Shown here piece by piece: positions 33,106 through 42,161 of a stretch of DNA of 64,000 nt. The notes beneath the pieces were generated by a model that worked only from the letters and a program-made list of their open reading frames with translations, was not told where the DNA came from and did no database searches. Where the stretch lies: the NCBI GenBank assembly GCA_964628685.1, contig CAZVNM010000005.1:186001-250000 (forward strand). Direction: 5' to 3'. Every line of letters starts with the position of its first letter. Positions within the stretch are counted from its first letter, which is position 1. The DNA comes from CALMEC01 sp964628685 (lineage in GTDB: Bacteria > Actinomycetota > Thermoleophilia > Miltoncostaeales > Miltoncostaeaceae). A program made the position numbers and the translations under genes.

Positions 33106-34752
33106 ATGGCGCAGAGCGACCGACGGCAGAACATCGCGCGCCTTCGCGAAATCGCGGAGGTCGCCGCACGCAACGGGTTCGGGTTTCTGCTGGAGAGCCG
33201 CCAGGCCCGCCGGCGCATCGACAAGACGCCGCCGACGGGACTCCGCGGGGAGCGGCTGACGGCGATGCTGGACGAGCTGGGCCCGACGTTCGTCAAGTTC
33301 GGGCAGATGCTCTCCACCCGGCCGGATCTTCTGCCGCCCGACGTCGTGAACGAGCTTCGGCGTCTGCAGGACCGCGTCGCACCGATCGACGGGTCGGTCG
33401 TGGCCGAGGTCATCGAGCGCGAGCTGGGCGCGCCCATCGCGGAGCGCTTCGCCACGTTCGACCATGAACCGATCGCGGCCGCCAGCATCGGTCAGGTGCA
33501 CCGGGCCACGCTCGACGACGGCCGTCAGGTGGTCGTCAAGGTCCAGCGTCCAGAGGCCGGCGAGAAGATCGAGGCCGACCTCGCCCTCCTCGACCAGGTC
33601 GCCAAGCTCGCGAAGTCGCGGGTGCAGCGGCTGAAGTTCGTCGACACGGTCGCGGTGGTGGACGAGTTTCGACGCGCCATCCGCCAGGAGCTCGACTACC
33701 GGATCGAGGCGCGCAACGTCCAGATGGGCGTGCGGGCGTTCGCCGAGGACGAGCACGTCACCGTGCCGGAGGTGGTGTGGGAGTCCACCACCAGTCGCGT
33801 GCTCGTGCTCGACTGGGTGGAGGGCCCCACCCTCAACAACGTCGACCTCTCCACCTGGTCCGCCGAGGATCGTCGCCGCCTGGCCGAACGCATCTCGGAG
33901 ACGTGGATGAAGATGGTGTTCGACCACGGGGTGTTCCACGCCGACCCGCATCCGGCCAACATCGTCGTGCAGGGACCCGACAGGATCGGGCTGGTGGACT
34001 TCGGGATGATGGGCCAGCTGTCGATGCACGACCGCCAGGCCATCGTCCACCTGTTCCTCGACTGCGTCGACCAGAACCTCGACCGCCTCCCGCGCCGGCT
34101 GCGCGACATCGGCGTGCGCTACGCGCACGACAAGGAGGACGAGCTGCGCGATCAGCTGGGGGTGATCCTGCAGCGCTACTGGGGTGTGACCCTGGGCGAC
34201 CTCGACGTGCGCGAGCTCCTTCGCGACATCCTGCAGACCGTCTACCAGCTCGGGATCCGGCTGCCGGCGCGGTGGGTGACCCTGGACAAGGCGCTCGCGA
34301 CCCTGGCCGGGGTGGCGCTCAACATCGCCCCGGACTACAACGTGTTCGAGACGGCACGTCCGCACGCGCGACGTCTCGTCATGCAGCGCTACCGTCCCGA
34401 CGCGGTGATGGGTCGCGCGCGCGGGCGGGCCGACCAGTACCGCGACATCCTCACGGAGCTCCCGTTCCAGGTGCACGACCTGATGGACGAGCTGCGGGAG
34501 GGGGAGCTGAAGATCGCGATCCAGCAGGAGGGGTTCACCGAGTCCACCGAACGTGCCCTCGGCGCGAGCAACCGCTTCTCGCTGGCCATCATCGCGGCGT
34601 CGATCTTCCTGGGTTCGGCGGTGATGGGCGCGTTCGGCACCGCAGGGCCCAACATCCTGGGCATCAACGTGCTGGCCCTTCCCGGGCTCCTCGTCGGGTC
34701 GGTGCTCGCCGCGATCGTGATGATCGGCGTCCTTCGAACCGGTCGCTGGTAG
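33106..34752 (+). CDS. ABC1/AarF/UbiB-family atypical kinase
   Basis: 548 residues. The family KxGQ motif is present (GPTFVKFGQMLSTRPDLLP), with AAASIGQVHRATLDDGRQVV, VVKVQRP (ATP-site Lys), FHADPHPANIVVQ and LVDFGMMGQLS. Two membrane segments close the protein (about 488-545). UbiB-type proteins bind ATP and support isoprenoid-quinone or lipid handling; a menaquinone link is inferred, not shown. Its TAG shares the G with the recJ GTG start, so translation is coupled. Confidence 0.88.
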   Translation: MAQSDRRQNIARLREIAEVAARNGFGFLLESRQARRRIDKTPPTGLRGERLTAMLDELGPTFVKFGQMLSTRPDLLPPDVVNELRRLQDRVAPIDGSVVAEVIERELGAPIAERFATFDHEPIAAASIGQVHRATLDDGRQVVVKVQRPEAGEKIEADLALLDQVAKLAKSRVQRLKFVDTVAVVDEFRRAIRQELDYRIEARNVQMGVRAFAEDEHVTVPEVVWESTTSRVLVLDWVEGPTLNNVDLSTWSAEDRRRLAERISETWMKMVFDHGVFHADPHPANIVVQGPDRIGLVDFGMMGQLSMHDRQAIVHLFLDCVDQNLDRLPRRLRDIGVRYAHDKEDELRDQLGVILQRYWGVTLGDLDVRELLRDILQTVYQLGIRLPARWVTLDKALATLAGVALNIAPDYNVFETARPHARRLVMQRYRPDAVMGRARGRADQYRDILTELPFQVHDLMDELREGELKIAIQQEGFTESTERALGASNRFSLAIIAASIFLGSAVMGAFGTAGPNILGINVLALPGLLVGSVLAAIVMIGVLRTGRW

Positions 34753-37328
34753 TGGCCTGGCGCACCTCGCGGGTCGCGTTCGACGACGTCGAGCGACTGC
34801 GCATCGCCCTGGCATGCCCCGAGCCGCTCGCGTGGGTGCTCGTGCGCCGCGGGCTGGCCGACCCGGACGAGGCGCGCGCCTTCCTTGCCGCCGAGGGGGA
34901 GCTCGAGCCGCCCGAGGCGATCCCGGGAATGACCGAGGCCGCCGACCGCCTGGCACGGGCGGTGCGCGCGGGCGAGCGCATCGTGGTGCACGGCGACTAC
35001 GACTGCGACGGCATCTGCTCGACGGCGATCCTGGTGCAGGCGCTGCGGGGCCGTGGGGCCGATGTGCGGCCGTTCCTGCCAAGCCGCTTCACCGACGGCT
35101 ACGGCGTCAACATCGCCACCGTGGAGCGTCTGGCCGACGAGGGCTGCGACCTGCTGGTGACCGTCGACTGCGGCACCACGGCCGTCGAGTCGATCACCCT
35201 CGCGCGCGACCTGGGCATCGAGACCATCGTCTGCGACCACCACCTGGCGGCCGGTCTGCGTCCGCCGGCCATCATCGCCAACCCGGCGCTGGGACACGGC
35301 CACGACGCCCTGCCCGCGGCGGCGGGGGTGACCTACAAGCTGACGCAGGCGCTCGCCACGCGGCTGGACGGCGCCGGCCTGGCGCCCGACCCGGACAGCG
35401 GCATGGACCTGGTGGCCCTGGCCACGGTGGCCGACGCCGTGCCCCTCATCGGTGAGAACCGTCGGCTCGTGGCGCGCGGGCTGGCCGCCATCCACGCCGA
35501 CGCCCGTCCCGGCATCGCCGCGCTGTGCGCCGCGTCCGGCGTGTCGCCGCGGTCGGTGACCGCGCGTGAGCTCGGCTGGAACCTGGCGCCCGCGGTCAAC
35601 GCCTCGGGCCGGATGGACCATCCCATGCGCGCGCTCGAGGTGCTCCTGGGCGACGACTCCCCGGCCACGACGCAGCGTGCGAAGGCGCTGTGGGACCTCA
35701 ACATGGAACGGCGCGAGGTCGAGCAGCGGGTGACCGCCGAGGCCATCGAGATCATCGAGGCCTCCGAGCCCGCGGTGCGCGAGGCCCACGCCCTGGTGGT
35801 GGCGGGAGACGGTTGGCACGAGGGGGTCGTCGGCATCGTCGCCTCGCGCCTGGTGGAGCGGTTCGGGCGGCCGTCCATCGTGGTGACGGTGGAGGACGAC
35901 GAGGCGAAGGGCTCGGGACGAAGCGTGCCGGGCGTCGACCTGCACGCCCTCGTGGGAAGCGCCGCCGGACGCCTCACCCGCTGGGGCGGACATGCGGGTG
36001 CCATCGGCCTGCAGCTCGCCCGGTCGGACGTGGCGGCGTTTCGCGGTGAGCTCGCCGTGGCCGCCGACGGCATCGCGACCGCCCTCGCCCGCGCACAGGT
36101 GCGTCAGGTCGACGCCGTGGTGGGTGCGGCGGACCTCTCCCTCGAGGTGGCCGAGGCCATGGAGGCGATGCAGCCGTTCGGCACGTCCAACCCCGAGATC
36201 CGGCTCGTGATGCCCGGTGCGGTCATCGAACAGGTGGGGACGGTGGGACGCGAGCGTCAGCACCTGCAGATGCGCCTGCGGGCCGGGGGTGCCGTCACGC
36301 GGGCCGTCGGCTGGCGGCAGGGCGCGCAGCACGGGTCGTTCAACCCGGGCGACCGCGGCGACGCCATCGTGCGGCTGGACGTCGAGCGCTGGCAGGACAT
36401 GGTGGGCCCGCGCGTCACGCTCGACGCCCTCGACCGTCTGGCCGCCGCGCCGGCGGTGCGGGTGCAGTGCACCACCCCGTGCGACCGCACCTGCGGTGAT
36501 CGGGTGCGATGGAGCGAGCACGAGATCCTCGCGCCGCCCGCCGTCGCGGGGCCGCCCGCCACTGCCGGCGCACCGGCCGGGGTGCGCGACCGACGCGACT
36601 CCGGACGTGCGGTCGCGACCATCGCCCAGCTGGCCGGTGCCGACCGTGGGGTGGTCGCCGTGGTGGCCGACACGGCCCGGCGCCGGGCGCTCCTCGACGA
36701 GATCCTGGTGCCGTCGCGGCTGGGTGTCGAGGCCGCGATCCTGGCGGGTGAGCGCTGCGACCGCGCCGGGGTGCGCGCGCGGATGGACGAGCTGGCCGAC
36801 GGCACCCTGCTGGGGCTCGTCGACCACCACCGCCTGCCCGACCTCGTGGTGCCCGCCGGTGTCCACCTGGTGCTCGTCGATCCGCCCGCCGACGCCGTCG
36901 CCGCCGACTGGATCGCCCACCACGCTGCGGGCCGCTGGGTGCATGTCGTCTGGGGCGACGACGAGCGGCGCTTCGCGCAGTCGCTCGTGGAGGAGGCCGG
37001 TGACCTGCGTCCCTACGCCGCGGCCATCTGGCGGGCCATCGCCGACGGCGCTGAGCACCCGTGGGGTGCCGATCTCGACCGGCTGCTGGCCGGTGACGGG
37101 AGTGTCGCATGGCCGCCCGGCATCGTCGCCGACGCCCTGCGGGCCCTGCACGAGATCGGCCGGATCCGGATCGACGCGTCCGGCATCCGCGCCGTTCCCG
37201 ACGCACCCCCCGCGCGCCTCGAGGAGGCACCCACGGCACGGCGTGCGGCCGAGCGCGTCGCCGAGCGATCGGCGGTCGTGGCCGCCGCGGATGATCTGGG
37301 GTTCCTGCGTGCGCGCTATTCTCAGTGA
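34752..37328 (+). CDS. recJ: Single-stranded-DNA-specific exonuclease RecJ
   Basis: 858 residues from a GTG that reuses the last base of the preceding TAG. The DHH phosphoesterase core shows VVHGDYDCDGICST, VTVDCGTT and the DHH in VCDHHL. DHHA1 has GRSVPGVDLHAL and WGGHAGAIGLQL. A further ~300 C-terminal residues after the OB domain (from about 560) are longer than in E. coli RecJ (577) but usual in Gram-positives. It resects 5' ends of single-stranded DNA in recombination and repair. The frame continues far upstream over aarF, which is shadow. The stop directly abuts the rel ATG. Confidence 0.93.
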   Translation: MAWRTSRVAFDDVERLRIALACPEPLAWVLVRRGLADPDEARAFLAAEGELEPPEAIPGMTEAADRLARAVRAGERIVVHGDYDCDGICSTAILVQALRGRGADVRPFLPSRFTDGYGVNIATVERLADEGCDLLVTVDCGTTAVESITLARDLGIETIVCDHHLAAGLRPPAIIANPALGHGHDALPAAAGVTYKLTQALATRLDGAGLAPDPDSGMDLVALATVADAVPLIGENRRLVARGLAAIHADARPGIAALCAASGVSPRSVTARELGWNLAPAVNASGRMDHPMRALEVLLGDDSPATTQRAKALWDLNMERREVEQRVTAEAIEIIEASEPAVREAHALVVAGDGWHEGVVGIVASRLVERFGRPSIVVTVEDDEAKGSGRSVPGVDLHALVGSAAGRLTRWGGHAGAIGLQLARSDVAAFRGELAVAADGIATALARAQVRQVDAVVGAADLSLEVAEAMEAMQPFGTSNPEIRLVMPGAVIEQVGTVGRERQHLQMRLRAGGAVTRAVGWRQGAQHGSFNPGDRGDAIVRLDVERWQDMVGPRVTLDALDRLAAAPAVRVQCTTPCDRTCGDRVRWSEHEILAPPAVAGPPATAGAPAGVRDRRDSGRAVATIAQLAGADRGVVAVVADTARRRALLDEILVPSRLGVEAAILAGERCDRAGVRARMDELADGTLLGLVDHHRLPDLVVPAGVHLVLVDPPADAVAADWIAHHAAGRWVHVVWGDDERRFAQSLVEEAGDLRPYAAAIWRAIADGAEHPWGADLDRLLAGDGSVAWPPGIVADALRALHEIGRIRIDASGIRAVPDAPPARLEEAPTARRAAERVAERSAVVAAADDLGFLRARYSQ

Positions 37329-39542
37329 ATGTCGGAGACGCTGACCGAGCGCACCACCGCCGAATCCGCCGGCCTCGAGCAGGTCGTCGATGAGGTGCGC
37401 CGCCATCACGCCGACGCCGACTTCGACGCCATCCGCACGGCGTTCGACTTCGCCGAGGAACGCCACCGGGGTCAGCTTCGCCGGTCCGGCGAGCCGTTCA
37501 TCATCCACCCGGTCGGCTGTGCGCTGATCTGTGCCGAGCTGGGTGCCGACGGCTGCGCCATCCAGGCCGCACTCCTGCACGACACCGTGGAGGACACCTC
37601 CGCGAGCCTCGACGACGTCAGCGGGCTCTTCGGCGAGGAGGTCGCCGCGCTGGTCGACGGTGTCACCAAGCTGACGAAGATCCACTTCGAAAGCCAGGAG
37701 GAGCACCAGGCCGAGAACTACCGCAAGCTCATCGTGTCGATGTCGAGCGACATCCGCGTGCTGATCGTCAAGCTGGCCGACCGTCTGCACAACATGCGCA
37801 CGCTCAGCTACATGAGCAAGAACAAGCGCATCCAGAAGGCCCGCGAGACGCTCGAGATCTACGCGCCGCTCGCACACCGCCTGGGTATCCACGCGCTCAA
37901 GTCCGAGCTGGAGGACCTGTCGTTCGCCGCGCTCCACCCGCGCCGCTACGCCGAGATCCAGCAGCTGGTCACCCAGCGCAGGGCGGACCGCGACGCGATG
38001 ATCGCCGACGCCGCGTCGTTCCTCGAGCGCGAGCTCACCGCCGTCGGGATCACACCCATCGAGATCACCGGTCGCGCCAAGCACATCTATTCGATCTACG
38101 AGAAGATGTCGCGGCGCAACAAGGAGTTCAACGAGATCTACGATCTCACCGCGCTGCGGGTCATCGTCGAGTCGGTCAAGGACTGCTACGGGGCCGTCGG
38201 GATCATCCACTCGCTGTGGAAGCCGATGCCCGGGCGGTTCAAGGACTACATCGCGATGCCCAAGTTCAACATGTACCAGTCACTGCACACCACGGTGATC
38301 GGGACGACGGGGTATCCGCTCGAGATTCAGATCCGCACCCCGCAGATGCACCGCGTCGCCGAGTACGGCGTGGCCGCCCACTGGCTCTACAAGGACGATG
38401 CCAAGAAGGGCACCGGCCCGGCGCGACCGGCGTGGGTCGGGCAGATGATGGAGTGGCAGGAGGACACGCACGACCCGGGCGAGTTCATGGACACGCTGCG
38501 GTCCGACCTGTTCCAGGACGCCGTCTACGTCTTCACGCCCAAGGGCGAGGTGCGCGAGCTCCCCGCCGGCGCCACGCCCATCGACTTCGCCTACGACGTG
38601 CACACCGACGTGGGCCACCACACCGTCGGGGCCAAGGTCAACGGGCGCATCGTGCCGCTGTCGCACCCGCTGCGCTCCGGGGACTTCATCGAGATCCTCA
38701 CCAGCAAGGCGCCCCGCGGACCGTCCCGCGACTGGCTGAGCCTCGCGCACACCAGCAAGGCCCGATCCAAGATCCGGGCGTTCTTCCGCCGCGAGCAGCG
38801 CCAGGACGCCGAGCACCACGGCCGCGAGCTGCTGCACGACCACCTGCGCAAGGCGGGCCTGCCCAACCAGATGATCGCCGGCTCGGCGCTTCTGCACCAG
38901 CTCATCCAGGAGATGGGGTTCCGCAAGGCCGAGGAGTTCTACATCTCCATCGGCTCGGGGCGCACCTCGGTGCAGACCGTCGTCAACAAGGTCATCGGCA
39001 AGCTGAAGCAGGGCCAGGGCGTCGACGAGGAGCACCAGAGCGCCACCCTCTCGGTCCGGCGCCTGCGCCAGCGCTCGGCCCAACCCTCCAGCGACCTGGG
39101 CCTCTCGGTGGACGGCGTGCCGGACGTCATGGTCCGCCTCGCGAGCTGCTGCAAACCGGTGCCCGGCGACGACATCGTCGGCTACATCTCGATGGGACGC
39201 GGCATCACCGTGCACCGCGAGGAGTGCCCCAACGCCAGGGCGCTGCTCAAGAACCCCGAGCGGTTCACCAACGTCAGCTGGGTGGGGCCGGCGCAGCGCA
39301 GCTTCAACGTCGAGGTGGCCGTGGACGGCTGGGACCGTCCCCGCCTGCTGGAGGACCTCTCGCGGACCGTCTCCGAATCCGGGGCCAACATCGTGGTGGC
39401 GCAGTGCACCGTGGAGGACCAGATGGCCCGCACCCGCTTCACCGTGGACCTGGGCGACGTGGAGGGGTTGCGGGCGCTCATCTCCGGTCTGCGCAACGTG
39501 GAGGGCGTGTTCGACGCGTACCGGGTGACGCCAGGGCACTAG
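37329..39542 (+). CDS. rel: Bifunctional (p)ppGpp synthetase/hydrolase RelA/SpoT
   Basis: 737 residues. Order: HD hydrolase (AALLHDTVEDT; KLADRLHNMRTL), synthetase (YDLTALRVIVESVKDCYGAV, GRFKDYIAMPKFNMYQSLHT), TGS (VFTPKGEVRELPAGATPIDF), zinc-finger-like region with CCKPVPGDDIVGYISMGRGI, and a C-terminal ACT domain. Both catalytic sites look intact, so it should make and degrade the alarmone. It starts immediately after the recJ stop; aarF-recJ-rel form one transcript ending at the hairpin at 39544. Confidence 0.95.
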   Translation: MSETLTERTTAESAGLEQVVDEVRRHHADADFDAIRTAFDFAEERHRGQLRRSGEPFIIHPVGCALICAELGADGCAIQAALLHDTVEDTSASLDDVSGLFGEEVAALVDGVTKLTKIHFESQEEHQAENYRKLIVSMSSDIRVLIVKLADRLHNMRTLSYMSKNKRIQKARETLEIYAPLAHRLGIHALKSELEDLSFAALHPRRYAEIQQLVTQRRADRDAMIADAASFLERELTAVGITPIEITGRAKHIYSIYEKMSRRNKEFNEIYDLTALRVIVESVKDCYGAVGIIHSLWKPMPGRFKDYIAMPKFNMYQSLHTTVIGTTGYPLEIQIRTPQMHRVAEYGVAAHWLYKDDAKKGTGPARPAWVGQMMEWQEDTHDPGEFMDTLRSDLFQDAVYVFTPKGEVRELPAGATPIDFAYDVHTDVGHHTVGAKVNGRIVPLSHPLRSGDFIEILTSKAPRGPSRDWLSLAHTSKARSKIRAFFRREQRQDAEHHGRELLHDHLRKAGLPNQMIAGSALLHQLIQEMGFRKAEEFYISIGSGRTSVQTVVNKVIGKLKQGQGVDEEHQSATLSVRRLRQRSAQPSSDLGLSVDGVPDVMVRLASCCKPVPGDDIVGYISMGRGITVHREECPNARALLKNPERFTNVSWVGPAQRSFNVEVAVDGWDRPRLLEDLSRTVSESGANIVVAQCTVEDQMARTRFTVDLGDVEGLRALISGLRNVEGVFDAYRVTPGH

Positions 39543-39543
39543 G

Positions 39544-39570
39544 CGTGGCCGAACCTTCGGTTCGCCCACG
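39544..39570 (+). terminator. Terminator after rel
   Basis: CGTGG-C-CGAACC, loop TTC, GGTTCG-C-CCACG: an 11-bp stem with one C-C mismatch starting two bases after the stop, followed by TTCCTT. Confidence 0.6.
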
Positions 39571-39679
39571 TTCCTTGATGGTTCGGGATCAGACGTTGAC
39601 GACTCTGATTCGACCGCTGTGGACGGTGCGGTAGGGAAGCCAACGACGGCAGGCACGTGGGTTCGCCTGGGCGGCGAAC

Positions 39680-39705
39680 GCGGGGGCGCCCTTCGGCGCC
39701 CCCGC
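39680..39705. terminator. Strong GC hairpin between rel and the LytR_C gene
   Basis: GCGGGGGCGCC, loop CTTC, GGCGCCCCCGC: a perfect 11-bp stem without a T run. It may act as a second terminator for the rel operon. The rest of 39571-39813 shows no gene. Confidence 0.5.
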
Positions 39706-39813
39706 AACCGTCATCCCATCGGGCCGGACGGCGCAGAACGGGCGCGTTCCCCGAACGTCATGCAACCGGGGAAACCCCGTTCGCGCCCGATATGGCTGAT
39801 AATCTGGCGCGTC

Positions 39814-40617
39814 GTGCAGAAGTGGACCGACCTCCTGACGCCGTCCGCGGCAGCCCTCGCCATCCTGTTCGCGATCGCGCTCACCATCCAGTCGATCCGG
39901 CACGGGCGCGCGGTCAAGCGCCTGGAGTCCCGGATCGCCGACCAGGAGGGGGCGGGCGCACGGGTCTCGCTGGACCGTCTGCGCGAGCTGCAGAAGCGTG
40001 GACGCACCTCCTCGGACGCCGCGCCGGCGACGGCCACGGCAACGCGTCCCGCGGATCCGGGCCCGCGCACCATCCGGCGCGGACCGAACCTCGCGCCCAT
40101 CGTCGCCATCCTGGCGGTGGTCGCGGTCATCGCCGGCACCACCTGGTACCTGTTCTTCCGCGGTGACGGTCCGGAGACGGCCGGCACCAACGGCACCACG
40201 ACCACCGCCATCGCCACCCCCAACGGCACGACGACCCAGCAGACACCGGTTCCGGCCGAGAACCTGCGCACCACGCCGGACGAGAGCCCGCCGGCCCTCC
40301 CCGGGGGGAAGGGTGCGTACACGATCATGGTCCAGAACGGGTCCGGCGTGAACGGCGTGGCGGCCAACGTCACCCCTCGCGTCGCCGGCTTCGGCTACGC
40401 CACCACCGACCCGACCAACGCCACGCAGAACGTCAAGCAGTCGTTCGTCGTCTACGTCGACCCGAGCAAGATCGCCGTCGCCGACAACGTGGCGAAGGAC
40501 CTGGGCATCAAGCGCATCGCGCCACCCGACGGCGTCGACCTGGGGTCGGGCACCGACGGTGTGGACGCGGTGGTCGTCGTCGGCAACGACGAGGTCGCGG
40601 CCCGCTACCGTCCCTGA
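39814..40617 (+). CDS. Membrane protein with LytR_C domain
   Basis: 267 residues from the GTG at 39814; GATAAT lies ten nt upstream. An ATG at 39760 would add 18 basic residues and is the alternative. One membrane segment near the N-terminus (AALAILFAIALTIQSI) precedes a charged coiled stretch (VKRLESRIADQEGAG). A second segment (IVAILAVVAVIAGTTWYLFF) leads to a Thr/Pro linker and the C-terminal LytR_C domain (YTIMVQNGSGVNGVAANVTP, VVVVGNDEVAARY). LytR_C occurs in envelope proteins, often with LytR-CpsA-Psr enzymes, but the catalytic LCP domain is absent here. Its 3' end overlaps that of hyuB by 13 bp. Confidence 0.75.
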   Translation: MQKWTDLLTPSAAALAILFAIALTIQSIRHGRAVKRLESRIADQEGAGARVSLDRLRELQKRGRTSSDAAPATATATRPADPGPRTIRRGPNLAPIVAILAVVAVIAGTTWYLFFRGDGPETAGTNGTTTTAIATPNGTTTQQTPVPAENLRTTPDESPPALPGGKGAYTIMVQNGSGVNGVAANVTPRVAGFGYATTDPTNATQNVKQSFVVYVDPSKIAVADNVAKDLGIKRIAPPDGVDLGSGTDGVDAVVVVGNDEVAARYRP

Positions 40618-42161
40618 TCGTCCCGTCCGGCCGGCGGGGCGCCGTACCCACCGCCACCGGGCGTCTCGATCGAAAGCACGTCCCCAGGTCGCAGCTCACC
40701 CCGCCACTTGGCCGGAAGCGTCCGGCCGTTGAGCGTGGTCCTGCCCGGTGCACCGGGCAGGCCGCCGCGCGCCCCGGACGGTCCGTGCTCCCGGCGTTCG
40801 GCGAGCACCGACGCGTCCGCGCTCGACAGGAGCTCGATCGCCCGCACCACACCGTCGCCGCCGCGGTGCGCACCTGCGCCACCCGTGGCGCGACGCAGCC
40901 CGTAGCGCACGACCCGGAACGGGAACGTCGTCTCGAGGACCTCCACCGGGGTGTTGCGCGTGTTGCTCATCGCCACGTGCACCCCGGACGACCCATCCGC
41001 GCCCGGTGAGGCGCCCTGGCCGCCGCCGATGGTCTCGTAGTACGTGAACCCCGGTCCGCCGATCACCACGTTGTTCATGGTGCCCTGCCCCTGGGCCGGC
41101 ACCGCCACCGCCTGGCCGAGGGCGGCCAGGAGCACGTCGACGATCCGGCTGGAGGTCTCGACGTTGCCGGCGGCGACGGCGTGGGGCGGGCCGGCGTTCA
41201 CCAGCGACCCCTCGGGCGCCAGCACCGTGACCGGTGCGAACGCCCCGGCCGACGCCGGAATGTCCGGGTCGGTCACCGCCCGGATCACGAAGTAGACGGC
41301 CGACCGCGTCACGGCCGGCGGGCAGTTGATGTTGCCGGCCACGGCGTCGGCGGTGCCGGTGAAGTCGACGTGCATCGTGTCGCCGTCGATCGTGACCGTC
41401 ACCCGGATCGGGACGGGGTCGGTGCTGATGCCGTCGCCCTCCATCCATTCGGTGGCGCTCCAGCCACCGTCGGGCATCGCGGCGATGGCCGCACGCGTGC
41501 GCCGCTCGGCATAGGCGAGGAGGCCCGCGCAGGCATCGTCGATCGCATCGGCGCCGTGACGCTCGACCAGCTCGGCCAGCCGGTCACCGGCGATGACGTG
41601 GGACGCCAGCTGGGCGGTCAGGTCGCCGCGACGTTCGTCGGGCGTGCGGCTGTTGGCGACGATCAGATCCAGGACGTCGCGGTTGACGACACCGTCGACC
41701 ATGATCCGCACCGGCGGGATGACGAGGCCCTCCTGGACGAGCTCACGCGAGCCCGCCGGCATGCTGCCCGGGCTCATGCCGCCGACGTCGGCGTGGTGGG
41801 CGCGGCTCACCGAGTACGCGACCAGCCGGCCGTCGTGGGCGTGCGGCGCGATGAGGGTGATGTCCGGCAGGTGGGTGCCACCGCGATACGGATCGTTGAC
41901 CGCCCACACCTCACCGGGGCGCGCGTCGCGGGCGCGCACCGCGTCCACGGCCTCGGGCATCGCCCCGAGGTGCACCGGGATCGCGGCCGCCTGCACCACC
42001 ATGCGGCCGGCGGCGTCGAAGACCGCCGTGCTGCAGTCACGGCGCTCGGTGATGTTGGGGCTGTGCGCCGAACGCACGAGCGCCGCCTCCATCTCCTCCG
42101 CGACCGCCCGCAGCGCGTTGCCCATCACCTGCAGTGTCACCGGGTCGAGCTCAGCGCTCAC
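40605..42161 (-). CDS. hyuB: Hydantoinase B / oxoprolinase family protein
   Basis: 518 residues. Opening LDPVTLQVMGNALRAVAEEM and motifs SPNITERRDCSTAVFDAAG, VNDPYRGGTHLPDITLIAP, SRAHHADVGG and GQGTMNNVVIGG are diagnostic of HyuB. Together with HyuA it hydrolyses cyclic amides such as 5-oxoproline or N-methylhydantoin with ATP. The true substrate cannot be told from sequence. Its start overlaps the hyuA end by 11 bp; the pair is one functional unit. Confidence 0.9.
   Translation of the reverse strand: MSAELDPVTLQVMGNALRAVAEEMEAALVRSAHSPNITERRDCSTAVFDAAGRMVVQAAAIPVHLGAMPEAVDAVRARDARPGEVWAVNDPYRGGTHLPDITLIAPHAHDGRLVAYSVSRAHHADVGGMSPGSMPAGSRELVQEGLVIPPVRIMVDGVVNRDVLDLIVANSRTPDERRGDLTAQLASHVIAGDRLAELVERHGADAIDDACAGLLAYAERRTRAAIAAMPDGGWSATEWMEGDGISTDPVPIRVTVTIDGDTMHVDFTGTADAVAGNINCPPAVTRSAVYFVIRAVTDPDIPASAGAFAPVTVLAPEGSLVNAGPPHAVAAGNVETSSRIVDVLLAALGQAVAVPAQGQGTMNNVVIGGPGFTYYETIGGGQGASPGADGSSGVHVAMSNTRNTPVEVLETTFPFRVVRYGLRRATGGAGAHRGGDGVVRAIELLSSADASVLAERREHGPSGARGGLPGAPGRTTLNGRTLPAKWRGELRPGDVLSIETPGGGGYGAPPAGRDDQGR

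Noticed and set aside
33777..34751. N-terminal extension of RecJ over aarF
   Set aside because: The frame is open but lies entirely over the kinase gene and has no RecJ similarity before 34752.
34389..38210. Very long minus-strand open frame opposite aarF, recJ and rel
   Set aside because: Its translation is Arg/His/Gly/Asp-rich nonsense, and the plus strand carries three well-recognised genes. High GC keeps antisense frames open.
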